A stretch of DNA of 64,000 bases from Lacisediminihabitans sp046156175. GTDB taxonomy: Bacteria > Actinomycetota > Actinomycetes > Actinomycetales > Microbacteriaceae. The notes beneath the pieces are model-generated. The model did not search any database. It was not told the DNA's origin and saw only the letters and a program-made list of their open reading frames with translations. Position numbers and translations under genes: made by a program. The DNA lies in assembly GCF_046156175.1 (NCBI RefSeq), contig NZ_JAYLVL010000001.1, forward strand, positions 940,211 through 1,004,210, in the 5' to 3' direction. Positions 16,482 through 26,152 of this stretch are shown piece by piece (the first letter of the stretch is position 1; each line of letters begins with the position of its first letter).

Positions 16482-18242
16482 ATGACCACCACAGACCCGA
16501 CCGTGCCCGCCACGGCCGCTCCCTCCACCCCCGCCCTCGACGCGGAGGTTCGCGCCGGACTGGATGCCGCGGTGAGCCAGCTCGCCGAAGGTGAGTCCCG
16601 GTGGGCGAAGATGCCGATTCCGGCTCGCATCGCCTTGCTCGGCAAGGTCCACTCCACCGTCGCCGCGGCGGCCGACCAGTGGGTCGATGCCGCCGTGCGC
16701 ACCAAGAATCTCGATCCGGACTCCGCCTACGTGGGTGAGGAGTGGATCTCGGGACCGTACATCGTGCTCTCTTCTCTCCTCGCCCTCCAGCACACGCTCG
16801 GCGCCATCGCGCAGGGAAAGAGCCCCATCGCGGACGCGAAGCTCGGCACCGCCCCCGGCGGCCGCGTGAGCGTTCCGGTGCTGCCCGCCAACCCCTATGA
16901 GGCGCTGCTGCTCCACGGATTCAGCGCGGAAGTCTGGATGAAGCCGGGCGATTCCGAGAAGGCGGTGCGCGCATCCGCCGGCCTCGGGGCCCGCACACCG
17001 ACAGAGACCGACGGGGTCGGTCTCGTGCTCGGCGCCGGCAACATCACCTCCATCCCACCGCTCGACGTGCTCTATGAGCTCATCGCCCACAATCGCGTCG
17101 CCCTGCTCAAACTCAACCCGGTGATGGACCGGATGCTCGCGCCATACTCGGCAGCATTCAAACCGCTGATCGACCTCGGCCTGCTGCGCATCGTGACCGG
17201 TGCCGGAGATGTCGGCAGCTACCTCGCCAACCATCCCGGTATCTCGCACGTGCACATCACCGGCAGCGCGGCGACCCACGATGTGATCGTGTGGGGCACC
17301 GGACCGGGTGCGGCCACGCGCCGCGCCGCGGGAACCCCTCTTCTGGCGAAGCCCATCACCAGCGAACTGGGCGGCGTCGCGCCGATCATCGTGCTTCCGG
17401 GTGCTTGGTCGAAGGCCGACCTCAAGTACCAGGCCGAGCATGTGGTCACGCAGCGACTGCACAACGGGGGATACAACTGCATCGCCGGCCAGATAGTGGT
17501 GCTCAGTTCGCAGTGGCCGCAGCGCAAGGCCTTCCTCGCCGAACTCCGCAGTGCGCTCGCCCGCACCCCCGACCGCGCCCCGTGGTACCCCGGCAGCGAC
17601 GTGCGCGTCGGCCAGGCATCCAACTCGTACCCGGGAGCCGAGAAGTTCGGGGCGAGCGGCGGTCGCCTGCTCGTCGACATCCACGCCGAAGACGACGCCT
17701 CGACGTTGCTCACCACCGAGTACTTCTCCCCCGTGCTCGGAGTGATCGAACTCCCCGGCAGCGGCCAGGCGTTCCTCGACAGGGCGGTCGACACGGTGAA
17801 CCGCGACTTCGTCGGCACGCTCGGAGCCAACATCATCGGCCTGCCGAGCACCATCAAGAGCCTCGGTGCCGGATTCGAGAACGCCCTCTCGAGGCTCGAC
17901 TACGGAACCATCGCGGTCAACACCTGGACCGCGCTCGGCTTCCTCACACCGGGAGCCCCTTGGGGCGCGTTTCCCGGGCACAGCCTCGAACACGTGCAGA
18001 GCGGTATCGGGGTCGTGCACAATGCGCTCCTTCTCGCCGAGACCGAGAAGACGATCGCCCGTGGCCCGTTCCGTCCATTCCCCCGGTCAGCTCTCCACGG
18101 CGAGTTCGCGCTGTTCCCGAAGCCCCCATGGTTCGTGACCGCCCGCAGTGCGAAGAAGACGGGGCGCTTGCTCGCCGGATTCGCTGCGGCGCCCTCGTGG
18201 CTCAAGATGCCGGCGATATTCATCTCCGCGTTCCGCGCCTGA
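16482..18242 (+). CDS. Aldehyde dehydrogenase superfamily protein
   Basis: 586 residues from ATG 16482, RBS AAAGGAGATT. ALDH motifs are present: LVLGAGNITSIPPLD, HITGSAATHD, general base E295 in ITSELGGVAPII and catalytic C333 in NGGYNCIAGQ. It is about 90 residues longer than classical ALDHs, with a basic/aromatic C-terminal tail (FPRSALHGEFALFPKPPWF) that may associate with membrane or long-chain substrates. It should oxidise an aldehyde made by the downstream GMC oxidoreductase, giving the acid that the ligase activates. First gene of a three-gene operon divergent from the PucR-type regulator. Confidence 0.85.
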   Translation: MTTTDPTVPATAAPSTPALDAEVRAGLDAAVSQLAEGESRWAKMPIPARIALLGKVHSTVAAAADQWVDAAVRTKNLDPDSAYVGEEWISGPYIVLSSLLALQHTLGAIAQGKSPIADAKLGTAPGGRVSVPVLPANPYEALLLHGFSAEVWMKPGDSEKAVRASAGLGARTPTETDGVGLVLGAGNITSIPPLDVLYELIAHNRVALLKLNPVMDRMLAPYSAAFKPLIDLGLLRIVTGAGDVGSYLANHPGISHVHITGSAATHDVIVWGTGPGAATRRAAGTPLLAKPITSELGGVAPIIVLPGAWSKADLKYQAEHVVTQRLHNGGYNCIAGQIVVLSSQWPQRKAFLAELRSALARTPDRAPWYPGSDVRVGQASNSYPGAEKFGASGGRLLVDIHAEDDASTLLTTEYFSPVLGVIELPGSGQAFLDRAVDTVNRDFVGTLGANIIGLPSTIKSLGAGFENALSRLDYGTIAVNTWTALGFLTPGAPWGAFPGHSLEHVQSGIGVVHNALLLAETEKTIARGPFRPFPRSALHGEFALFPKPPWFVTARSAKKTGRLLAGFAAAPSWLKMPAIFISAFRA

Positions 18243-18303
18243 CCGGGTAGGTTTCTCGCAACGTTCACCCGCACCATCCACCACACGATCAAAGGAGATT
18301 AAC

Positions 18304-19893
18304 GTGGTTTTTCGAGGACCCCTGCCCGATGTCGAGATCCCGCACCTCAGCATCTACGACTTCCTGTTCGCGAGCATCGATGAGGCCGATCTCGACCGCA
18401 TCGCCATCGTGGATGGCGCGTCCGGAGCAGAGACGAGCTATCGCCAGCTGATCGGCCAGATCGACCTCGTTGCGGGCGCACTCGCGGCCCGCGGCATCGG
18501 ACTCGGGGATGTGGTGGCGCTGCACTCCCCCAACGTGCCCGCCTTCGCCGCGGTGTTCCACGGCATCCTGCGGTCGGGCGCCACTGCAACAACGGTCAAC
18601 GGGCTCTACACCGGGGAGGAGATGGGCACGCAGCTCGTCGACTCCAAGGCGCGCTTCCTGTTCACGGTTTCGCCGCTTCTCGCCTCCGCACGGGACGCGG
18701 CATCCCGGGCGGGCATCGCCGACGACCAGGTGATCGTGCTGGACGGTGCCGAGGGTTTCGCCTCCCTGCGTGACCTGATGATGGAGAACAATCCGGCACC
18801 GGAGGTGAGCTTCGATCCTGCCGAGCAGATCGCGGTGCTTCCGTACTCCTCGGGCACCACCGGGCGGCCGAAAGGGGTGATCCTCACCCATCGCAACCTG
18901 GTGGCGAATGTCGCGCAGTCCCTGCCACTCCTCGGAGCGGATGCCGATGCCCGCGTGCTCGCGGTGCTGCCGTTCTTCCACATCTACGGCATGACCGTGC
19001 TCCTCAACATGGCATTCCGCAGTCGGGCACGGCTGGTGACGATGCCCCGATTCGATCTCGCGGAGTTCTTGCGCATCATTCAGGACTTCAGCATCAACTG
19101 GGCGTTCATCGCGCCCCCGATCGCGGTCGCGCTGGCGAAGCATCCGCTCATCGACCAGTACGACCTCTCGAGCATGGAAGTCATCGTCTCCGGCGCCGCG
19201 CCGTTCGACGGCGCACTCGGCAAGGCGGTGGCGGATCGCCTCGGCTGCCTGGTGCGGCAGGGCTACGGCATGAGCGAGATGAGCCCGGTCTCGCACAGCA
19301 TCCCGGTGAGCCGGGCGGACATCCCCCTCAGTTCGGTGGGGATCACCCTGCCGAACATCGAGTGCAAGCTCATCGACCCGGCGACCGGGGACGAGATCGA
19401 GATTCCCGCCGAGGGGACGAGTGCGCCCGGCGAGCTGCTCTGTCGCGGCCCGAACATCATGCGTGGCTACCTCGGCAACGACGAGGCAACGCGCGCCACC
19501 ATCGATGAAGACGGATTTCTCCACACCGGTGACATCGCGACGGTCTCATCGGACGGCATCGTGTCGATCGTCGACCGGCTGAAAGAACTCATCAAGTACA
19601 AGGGCTACCAGGTGGCTCCGGCTGAGCTCGAGGCCCTGCTGCTCACCCACGCGAGCATTGCGGATGCCGCGGTGGTCGGCGCCCATGATGCCGAGGGAGA
19701 AGAGGTGCCGAAGGCATTCGTCGTGGTGCAGCCGGGAGCCGAGATCACTTCCGAAGAGGTGATGGCCTTCGTCGCCGAGCACGTGGCACCGCACAAGAAG
19801 ATCCGCCAGGTGGCGTTCATCGACACGATTCCGAAGTCCAGCTCTGGCAAGATCCTGCGCAAGGATCTCCGCAGCCTCGAGGTGCCCGCATGA
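18304..19893 (+). CDS. AMP-forming acyl-CoA ligase (4-coumarate/fatty acid type)
   Basis: 529 residues from GTG 18304, with the same leader motif (CGATCAAAGGAGATT) as the upstream gene. ANL motifs: P-loop-like YSSGTTGRPKGVILTHRN, GYGMSEMSP, DGFLHTGDIA, VDRLKELIKYKGYQVAPAELE and the catalytic lysine in PKSSSGKILRKDLR. It activates a carboxylic acid with ATP to acyl-AMP and then acyl-CoA. Similarity is closest to 4-coumarate-CoA ligase-like enzymes, so an aromatic or medium/long-chain acid is possible. Overlaps the next gene by 4 nt (ATGA). Confidence 0.9.
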   Translation: MVFRGPLPDVEIPHLSIYDFLFASIDEADLDRIAIVDGASGAETSYRQLIGQIDLVAGALAARGIGLGDVVALHSPNVPAFAAVFHGILRSGATATTVNGLYTGEEMGTQLVDSKARFLFTVSPLLASARDAASRAGIADDQVIVLDGAEGFASLRDLMMENNPAPEVSFDPAEQIAVLPYSSGTTGRPKGVILTHRNLVANVAQSLPLLGADADARVLAVLPFFHIYGMTVLLNMAFRSRARLVTMPRFDLAEFLRIIQDFSINWAFIAPPIAVALAKHPLIDQYDLSSMEVIVSGAAPFDGALGKAVADRLGCLVRQGYGMSEMSPVSHSIPVSRADIPLSSVGITLPNIECKLIDPATGDEIEIPAEGTSAPGELLCRGPNIMRGYLGNDEATRATIDEDGFLHTGDIATVSSDGIVSIVDRLKELIKYKGYQVAPAELEALLLTHASIADAAVVGAHDAEGEEVPKAFVVVQPGAEITSEEVMAFVAEHVAPHKKIRQVAFIDTIPKSSSGKILRKDLRSLEVPA

Positions 19894-21515
19894 GCGCCGG
19901 GAACGATTTCGATTTCGTCGTGGTCGGCGCCGGGGCATCCGGGGCGGCACTGGCAGCACGGCTCACCGAAGACGGCACCCGCTCGGTGCTGTTGCTCGAG
20001 GCCGGCCCCGTCGACAAGAAGACCGAGGTGCACATTCCCGCCGCGTTCTCGGCGCTTTTCCGGTCGGAACTGGATTGGAACTACGACACCACTCCGCAGC
20101 CGCAGCTCTCCGGCCGCACGATCTACTGGCCGAGAGGCAGGATGCTCGGCGGATCGTCGTCGATCAACGCCATGATGTGGGTGCGCGGATTCGCCGCCGA
20201 CTACGACCACTGGGCACAGACCGCCGGGCCGGGCTGGTCGTATGCGGCACTTCTGCCCTACTTCCGGAGTGTCGAGCGGGTCGAGGGGAACTCGGATCCC
20301 GACCAGGGATCCGGAGGTGCCATCAGCATCGAGCACCAGCGCAGCCCCCGATCGCACACCGCGACCTTCCTCAAGGCGGTTGTGCAGGCGGGGTATTCGC
20401 TCGTGGCACCGAACACCGCGCGGCCCGATGGCTTCAGCCAGACCATGGTGAGCCAGAAGAAGGGCAAACGATTCTCCAGTGCGGACGGCTACCTGGTGCC
20501 ATCGAAGGATCGGCCGAATCTCACGGTGCGCACGGGCGCGCAGGCCACCCGGGTGCTGTTCGACGGCACCCGCGCCATCGGCGTCGAGTACGTGCTCGGA
20601 GGGGAGACCGCTCGAGCGATGGCGCATCACGAGGTGGTGCTCTGTGGCGGGGCGGTGAACACCCCTCAGCTCCTGATGCTCTCGGGCATCGGCGGGAAGT
20701 CGCAGCTCGAGAAGCACGGAATCCCGGTGCTGGTCGACTCGCCTGAGGTGGGCGAGAATCTGCGCGACCACCTACTCTCCGGCCTCATCGTCGAGACCTC
20801 GGGCGACACCCTCTTCTCCGCGAAGAAGGCACCGGAACTGGTGAACTTCCTCGCCAGGGGTCGGGGCATGCTCACCTCGAATGTCGCGGAGGCCTATGGT
20901 TTCGTGCGATCGGATCCGGCGATGGAACTGCCCGACATCGAGATCATCTTCGCCCCGGTCGCGTTCATCGGCGAAGGCCTCGTTCCCGCGCCGGCTCATG
21001 CGATCACCATCGGAGCGATCCTCCTCACGCCCCAGAGCACCGGCACGATCACCCTCGCCTCTGCAGACCCCCTCGAGAAGGCCATCATCGATCCTCGATA
21101 CCTCAGTGATGCGGCGGGCAGCGACCGGGCGCGGTTGATGGCCGGCCTCGGAATCTGCGAGGATATCCTCCAGGCGCCCGCGTTGAAGACAACCACCGGG
21201 CCGCACTTCCTCGCTCCAGAGGGAACGGATGCCCTTGAGCGCGCCGAGCGGGACACCGTCGCACTCGAAACGGCAGCCCACACGCTCTACCACCCGGTCG
21301 GCACCGCCCGCATGGGCACGGACGAGGCCTCCGTCGTCGACGAACAGCTGCGGGTTCGCGGAGTGCAGGGCCTTCGCGTCGCGGATGCCTCGGTGATGCC
21401 CGACATCATCCGCGGGCACACCCAGGCCGTGTCGATGGTGATCGGGGAAAAGGCCGCCGACCTGTTGTTGCAGTCAGCGAAGTCGGGTTCGCTGGCTGCG
21501 ACTTCAGTCGGCTGA
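19890..21515 (+). CDS. GMC-family FAD oxidoreductase (alcohol/choline dehydrogenase type)
   Basis: 541 residues. The N-terminal FAD-binding motif is VVVGAGASGAALAARL; the GMC signature region follows (WPRGRMLGGSSSINAMMWVRG). Near the C-terminus the active-site region reads HTLYHPVGTARMG and RGHTQAVSMVIGEKAAD. It oxidises an alcohol to an aldehyde with FAD and passes electrons to an acceptor. Being last in the ALDH - ligase - GMC operon suggests a pathway alcohol to aldehyde to acid to acyl-CoA, which the nearby thiolase could finish. Substrate chain length or aromaticity unknown. Confidence 0.9.
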   Translation: MSAGNDFDFVVVGAGASGAALAARLTEDGTRSVLLLEAGPVDKKTEVHIPAAFSALFRSELDWNYDTTPQPQLSGRTIYWPRGRMLGGSSSINAMMWVRGFAADYDHWAQTAGPGWSYAALLPYFRSVERVEGNSDPDQGSGGAISIEHQRSPRSHTATFLKAVVQAGYSLVAPNTARPDGFSQTMVSQKKGKRFSSADGYLVPSKDRPNLTVRTGAQATRVLFDGTRAIGVEYVLGGETARAMAHHEVVLCGGAVNTPQLLMLSGIGGKSQLEKHGIPVLVDSPEVGENLRDHLLSGLIVETSGDTLFSAKKAPELVNFLARGRGMLTSNVAEAYGFVRSDPAMELPDIEIIFAPVAFIGEGLVPAPAHAITIGAILLTPQSTGTITLASADPLEKAIIDPRYLSDAAGSDRARLMAGLGICEDILQAPALKTTTGPHFLAPEGTDALERAERDTVALETAAHTLYHPVGTARMGTDEASVVDEQLRVRGVQGLRVADASVMPDIIRGHTQAVSMVIGEKAADLLLQSAKSGSLAATSVG

Positions 21516-21545
21516 GCCGGCGGCGCACAAGACGTCACTCGACAC

Positions 21546-21612
21546 GCAGGAGATTCGCCATCGACAGCACCATTCGGCTGCGATCCGCAGCCTTTCGGGG
21601 CGAATCTCCTGC
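21546..21612. terminator. Nested perfect inverted repeats between convergent genes
   Basis: Outer arms GCAGGAGATTCGCC (21546-21559) and GGCGAATCTCCTGC (21599-21612) are perfect 14-bp complements. Inside sits a second perfect hairpin, GGCTGCG-ATC-CGCAGCC (21576-21592). It lies between the convergent GMC and LysR genes, so it probably ends transcripts from both sides. Confidence 0.6.
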
Positions 21613-21651
21613 ATATTCGGCACGCGGGCTCTGATTCAGAGCAATATCGGG

Positions 21652-22554
21652 TCAGCCGGCGACGAGGCGCACCGCTCGGTCCAGTACCGCGCGCATCGCC
21701 ACGATCGCGGGCCTGGTGCTGCTCGCCTCCCGCACAGAGGTGAAGATCGTGCGCTGCGGATTCTCCGGTAACAGCAGCAGTTGGGCCGAGGTCCCGCGGC
21801 CGATCCAGACCAGGTCGGGAAGGAGGGCGACCGCATTACCCGACTCGACGAGGCGGATGTGCGACTGAAGGTCCGCCGTCTCGAACCGCACGTCGGGTTC
21901 GAACCCGGCCCGGCGACAGGCTTGCTCGGCCCAGTGCCGGGAGGCTGTTCCGCGGGGTTCCATCACCCACGCGGCATCCGATGCCCGTTCGATGGAGGCG
22001 GGATGCAGTCTCCCGCGATCCGACGGTGGCGTAGCGAGACGGATCGCGTCTGTCGTGAGGGTGCGCCGATCGAGCTCCGGATGCCGCGGGGCGGCGTGCC
22101 CCGGGTACTGCTCCGCGATCACGAGGTCGAAGTCCCGCGCCCAGGTCTCCCGTAGTGCCGACTCCGGCTCGCGCTGCACCATCTCCACTCGCACCTCGGG
22201 GTACTCGGTCTCCATGATGGCGAGCGCATCGGGCATGATCGCGAGCGCCGCCGACTGGAAGACCGCCACTCGAACGGTGCCCGTGATGGTGGTTAGGGAT
22301 GAGGCGAGCTCCGCTTCGGCACGCTCGAGCGTGCGCAGCACCTCCGCCGTGTGACTCACCAGGATCTCGGCCGCCGGCGTGAGCACCACGCGGCGGCCCG
22401 ACGATCGCAGCAGCTCGACACCGACATCCTTCTCGAGCTGGCTCAGCTGCTGGGACACGGCCGAGGGACTGAAATTGAGGGCTTCTGCGACGCCCGCGAG
22501 CGTTCCGCGGATCTGGAGTTCGCGCAGAAGACGCAGCCGGCGCACATCGAGCAT
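21652..22554 (-). CDS. LysR-family transcriptional regulator, probably of putA
   Basis: 300 residues from the ATG at 22552-22554 (MLDVRRLRLL). The winged HTH is typical: LRELQIRGTLAGVAEALNFS then PSAVSQQLSQLEKDVGVELL. The periplasmic-binding-like effector domain fills the rest. It is divergent from the proline dehydrogenase gene with about 110 bp between starts, the classic LysR arrangement, so it probably activates or represses putA in response to proline or an intermediate. TAGGAT lies 5 nt before the ATG, possibly a leaderless promoter. Confidence 0.88.
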   Translation of the reverse strand: MLDVRRLRLLRELQIRGTLAGVAEALNFSPSAVSQQLSQLEKDVGVELLRSSGRRVVLTPAAEILVSHTAEVLRTLERAEAELASSLTTITGTVRVAVFQSAALAIMPDALAIMETEYPEVRVEMVQREPESALRETWARDFDLVIAEQYPGHAAPRHPELDRRTLTTDAIRLATPPSDRGRLHPASIERASDAAWVMEPRGTASRHWAEQACRRAGFEPDVRFETADLQSHIRLVESGNAVALLPDLVWIGRGTSAQLLLLPENPQRTIFTSVREASSTRPAIVAMRAVLDRAVRLVAG

Positions 22555-22664
22555 CAGGCATCCTATCAATCAGTTGCGCTTAAGAATACTCGTCAGAAAC
22601 GGTCGCTTTACCTAACTGGATGCCGCGAGAAATACTGGGAGCAGATCGCCCCGAAAGGATTCCC

Positions 22665-25600
22665 GTGACCGACACCGCCACGACCACGTCTCTCGACGAC
22701 GCCCTCTCCCCCGAGCTTGCGGAGCGCACTGTCGCGCTCGTGCGCCACTGGCTCGAAGAAGGCGCCAAGGCGCCGGTCAATGCCTCCGCGCAGCGCCTCG
22801 CCGGAGTGCTGAAGGACCCCAAGGGGCTCGACTTCACGGTGGGCTTCGTCGACGGCGTCATCCGTCCGGAGGACCTGAGGGTCGCGGCGCGCAACCTCGC
22901 CGCTCTCGCACCGCGCGTGCCTGCCTTCCTGCCCGGATACCTGAGGGCGGCGGTGCGCCTCGGTGGTGTCTTCGCGCCGTTGCTGCCGGGCGTGGTCGTT
23001 CCGATCGCCCGTCGGGTATTGCGGGGCATGGTGGGGCATCTCATTGTGGATGCCACGCCGAAGCGTCTCGGCGCGGCGATCGGCTCGCTCCGGGCCGGCG
23101 GCGCGAAACTCAACGTCAACCTCCTCGGCGAAGCGGTGCTCGGCGAACGAGAGGCCGCCCGCCGTCTCGCCGGTACCCACGCGCTGCTGGCGCGCGACGA
23201 CGTCGACTACGTCTCGATCAAGGTCTCCTCCACCGTCGCCCCGCATTCGCCCTGGGCCTTCGAGGCGGATGTCGAACACGTCGTGGCGAGCCTCGCCCCG
23301 CTGTTCGAACGCGCTGCCTCCACGACCCCGGCCAAGTTCATCAACCTCGACATGGAGGAATACAAGGATCTCGACCTCACAGTCGCGGTCTTCACCCGCA
23401 TTCTCGACCAGCCGCGGTTTGCTCAGCTCGAGGCGGGAATCGTGCTGCAGGCCTACCTGCCCGACGCGCTCTCTGCGATGGTGACCCTCGGTGACTGGGC
23501 CGCACGGCGCCGGGCCGCTGGGGGTGCATCGATCAAGGTGCGCCTCGTCAAGGGCGCCAACCTGCCGATGGAGCAGGTGGAGTCGTCGCTACGCGGCTGG
23601 CCGCTCGCCACCTGGTCCACGAAGCAGGACACCGACACCAACTACAAGCGCATCCTCGACTACGCCCTGCGACCGGCACGAATCGATGCCCTCCACCTCG
23701 GCGTCGCCGGTCACAACCTCTTCGACGTGGCGTACGCCTGGCTCCTCGCCGAGAAGCGCGGCGTGCAACACGGCATCGAGTTCGAGATGCTGCTCGGCAT
23801 GGCCACCGGCCAGGCGGAGGCCGTGAAGAAGGATGTCGGCGGGCTCCTGCTGTACACCCCGGTGGTGCACCCCCAGGAGTTCGACGTCGCGATCGCCTAC
23901 CTGATCCGCCGGCTCGAGGAGGGGGCCAGCCAGGACAACTTCATGTCTGCGGTCTTCGAACTCTCCAGCAACGAGGCGCTGTTCGAGCGGGAGAAGCAGC
24001 GCTTCCTCGCCTCGCTCGCCCGGCTCGACCGCGGCATCCCGCTTCCGCGCCGCACGCAGGATCGCGCCGTTGCCGAGGCTGCGCCCCGCGACCGCTTCGA
24101 GAACACTGCCGACACCGACCCCTCGCTTCCGGCAAACCGCGCCTGGAGCACGGGGATCATCGCTCGCGTGCCGGGTTCGACCCTGGGAGTCGAGGCAGTG
24201 GCATCCTCGCTGATCACCGAAGCCGACGTGCTCGACCGGATGATCGCGCAGACCTCTGCCGCAGGTGCGGCGTGGGGCGCCCGCCCAGCGGCCGAGCGCG
24301 CGGCCATCCTGCACCGTGCCGGAGACGCGCTCAGCGCTCGACGGGCCGAACTTCTCGAGGTGATGGCGAGCGAAGCCGGGAAGACCATCGATCAGGGCGA
24401 TCCGGAGGTGAGCGAGGCCATCGACTTCGCCCACTACTACGCCGAACTCGCTCTCGGTCTGGAGACTGTGGATGGCGCGACCTTCGTCCCATCGAAGCTG
24501 ACAGTCGTGACGCCGCCGTGGAACTTCCCGATCGCGATCCCCGCCGGCTCGACTCTTGCCGCCCTCGCCGCCGGAAGTGCCGTCATCCTCAAACCGGCAG
24601 CGCTCTCGGCACGCTGCGGCGCCGTGCTGGCCGAAGCCCTGTGGGAGGGCGGAGTGCCGCGCGAGGTGTTGCAGCTCGTGCAGCTGAGCGAGCGCGACCT
24701 CGGCACGAACCTGGTCTCTCATCCGTCGGTCGACCGGGTGATCCTCACTGGCGGCTACGAGACCGCCGAGCTGTTCCGGTCCTTCCGCCCCGACCTGCCG
24801 CTGCTGGCCGAGACGAGCGGCAAGAACGCGATCATCGTCACCCCGAGCGCGGACCTGGACCTCGCCGTGAAGGACGTCGTGTCTTCTGCCTTCGGTCACG
24901 CCGGCCAGAAGTGCTCGGCCGCATCGCTCGTGATCCTGGTCGGATCGGTCGCGGAATCCGCCCGCTTCACCAACCAGCTGAGGGACGCGGTCGCCTCGCT
25001 CAAGGTCGGATACCCCTCCGACGCGGCCACGCAGATGGGTCCGCTCATCGAACCGGCCAGGGGCAAGCTGCTCGGCGCCCTGACCACCCTCGGTGAAGGT
25101 GAAGCCTGGATGCTCGAGCCGCGCAAGCTCGACCGTGACGGCCAGCTCTGGACGCCCGGGGTGCGCACCGGCGTGCGGCGCGGATCCGCGTTCCACCAGA
25201 CCGAGTACTTCGGTCCCGTGCTCGGCGTGATGACCGCCCCCACGCTGGCCGAGGCCATCGCGCTGCAGAATGAGACCGACTTCGGTCTGACCGCGGGCAT
25301 CCACTCCCTCGACTCCACCGAACTCGCCCTCTGGCTCGACACGGTGCAGGCGGGAAACCTCTATGTGAACCGCGGCATCACCGGTGCCATAGTGCAGCGC
25401 CAGCCCTTCGGCGGCTGGAAGAAGTCCTCCGTGGGCGCCGGAACCAAGGCCGGCGGACCGAACTACCTGGTAGGTCTCGGCTCCTGGGTTGCGGCACACC
25501 ATTCTGCGGCAGGCGAAGCGATCACCCACCCGGCGGTGAAGGCGCTGCTCGCGGCCGAGGATTCGCTGTCCGGTGCCTTCGGCAGCGATGCCGCCGCCTG

Positions 25601-26060
25601 GAACCACGGCTTCGGCCGGGTCGAGGATGTCTCCGCCCTCTCCGCCGAACGCAATGTGTTCCGCTACCTCCCGGTGCCGGTGACCGTCCGACTGAGCGAA
25701 GGCGCGCCCGTCAGTGAACTGCTCCGTGTCGTCGGTGCGGGCCTGCTCGCGGGATCTCGACTGACCGTCTCCAGCGCCGTGGCGAGTGATGCGCTTGCCG
25801 GCCTCTCCCCGGTCATCGAGGATGACGCGGCCTGGCTCTCCCGTCTCCCGGCGCTCGAGACCGGCCGCATCCGCCTCATCGGCGGCGACCCGGTGGCTCT
25901 TGCCGCAGCGATCGGCGGGCGGCCGGATGTCGCGATCTACAGCGGCCCGGTCACGCCAGCCGGTCGCATCGAACTGCTGCCGTTCCTTCGCGAGCAGGCG
26001 GTGAGTATCACCGCGCATCGCTTCGGAACCCCCAATCACCTGACAGACGAGCTCATCTGA
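22665..26060 (+). CDS. putA: Bifunctional proline dehydrogenase / glutamate-semialdehyde dehydrogenase (PutA)
   Basis: 1,131 residues from GTG 22665 (GAAAGGA upstream). The first half is the FAD proline dehydrogenase barrel (DDVDYVSIKVSS, MEEYKDLDLTV, IKVRLVKGANLPMEQ). The second half is an ALDH domain that oxidises glutamate semialdehyde to glutamate with NAD+: TVVTPPWNFPIAIPAG, ETSGKNAIIVTPS and catalytic C750 in GHAGQKCSAAS. There is no N-terminal ribbon-helix-helix DNA-binding domain, so regulation is probably by the divergent LysR protein. The C-terminal extra domain is as in long actinobacterial forms. Converts proline to glutamate, membrane associated. Confidence 0.95.
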   Translation: MTDTATTTSLDDALSPELAERTVALVRHWLEEGAKAPVNASAQRLAGVLKDPKGLDFTVGFVDGVIRPEDLRVAARNLAALAPRVPAFLPGYLRAAVRLGGVFAPLLPGVVVPIARRVLRGMVGHLIVDATPKRLGAAIGSLRAGGAKLNVNLLGEAVLGEREAARRLAGTHALLARDDVDYVSIKVSSTVAPHSPWAFEADVEHVVASLAPLFERAASTTPAKFINLDMEEYKDLDLTVAVFTRILDQPRFAQLEAGIVLQAYLPDALSAMVTLGDWAARRRAAGGASIKVRLVKGANLPMEQVESSLRGWPLATWSTKQDTDTNYKRILDYALRPARIDALHLGVAGHNLFDVAYAWLLAEKRGVQHGIEFEMLLGMATGQAEAVKKDVGGLLLYTPVVHPQEFDVAIAYLIRRLEEGASQDNFMSAVFELSSNEALFEREKQRFLASLARLDRGIPLPRRTQDRAVAEAAPRDRFENTADTDPSLPANRAWSTGIIARVPGSTLGVEAVASSLITEADVLDRMIAQTSAAGAAWGARPAAERAAILHRAGDALSARRAELLEVMASEAGKTIDQGDPEVSEAIDFAHYYAELALGLETVDGATFVPSKLTVVTPPWNFPIAIPAGSTLAALAAGSAVILKPAALSARCGAVLAEALWEGGVPREVLQLVQLSERDLGTNLVSHPSVDRVILTGGYETAELFRSFRPDLPLLAETSGKNAIIVTPSADLDLAVKDVVSSAFGHAGQKCSAASLVILVGSVAESARFTNQLRDAVASLKVGYPSDAATQMGPLIEPARGKLLGALTTLGEGEAWMLEPRKLDRDGQLWTPGVRTGVRRGSAFHQTEYFGPVLGVMTAPTLAEAIALQNETDFGLTAGIHSLDSTELALWLDTVQAGNLYVNRGITGAIVQRQPFGGWKKSSVGAGTKAGGPNYLVGLGSWVAAHHSAAGEAITHPAVKALLAAEDSLSGAFGSDAAAWNHGFGRVEDVSALSAERNVFRYLPVPVTVRLSEGAPVSELLRVVGAGLLAGSRLTVSSAVASDALAGLSPVIEDDAAWLSRLPALETGRIRLIGGDPVALAAAIGGRPDVAIYSGPVTPAGRIELLPFLREQAVSITAHRFGTPNHLTDELI

Positions 26061-26073
26061 GAGTTTCCGACAC

Positions 26074-26109
26074 CCGTTCGGGGGGCGTTCGGTACGCTCG
26101 CCCGAACGG
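26074..26109 (+). terminator. Hairpin after putA
   Basis: CCGTTCGGG (26074-26082) pairs perfectly with CCCGAACGG (26101-26109), 14 nt after the putA stop. No T-run. Confidence 0.5.
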
Positions 26110-26152
26110 TGCGATCAGGCGCCGCGGGCAATCGCCCGGTCTGGGGGCCGAA

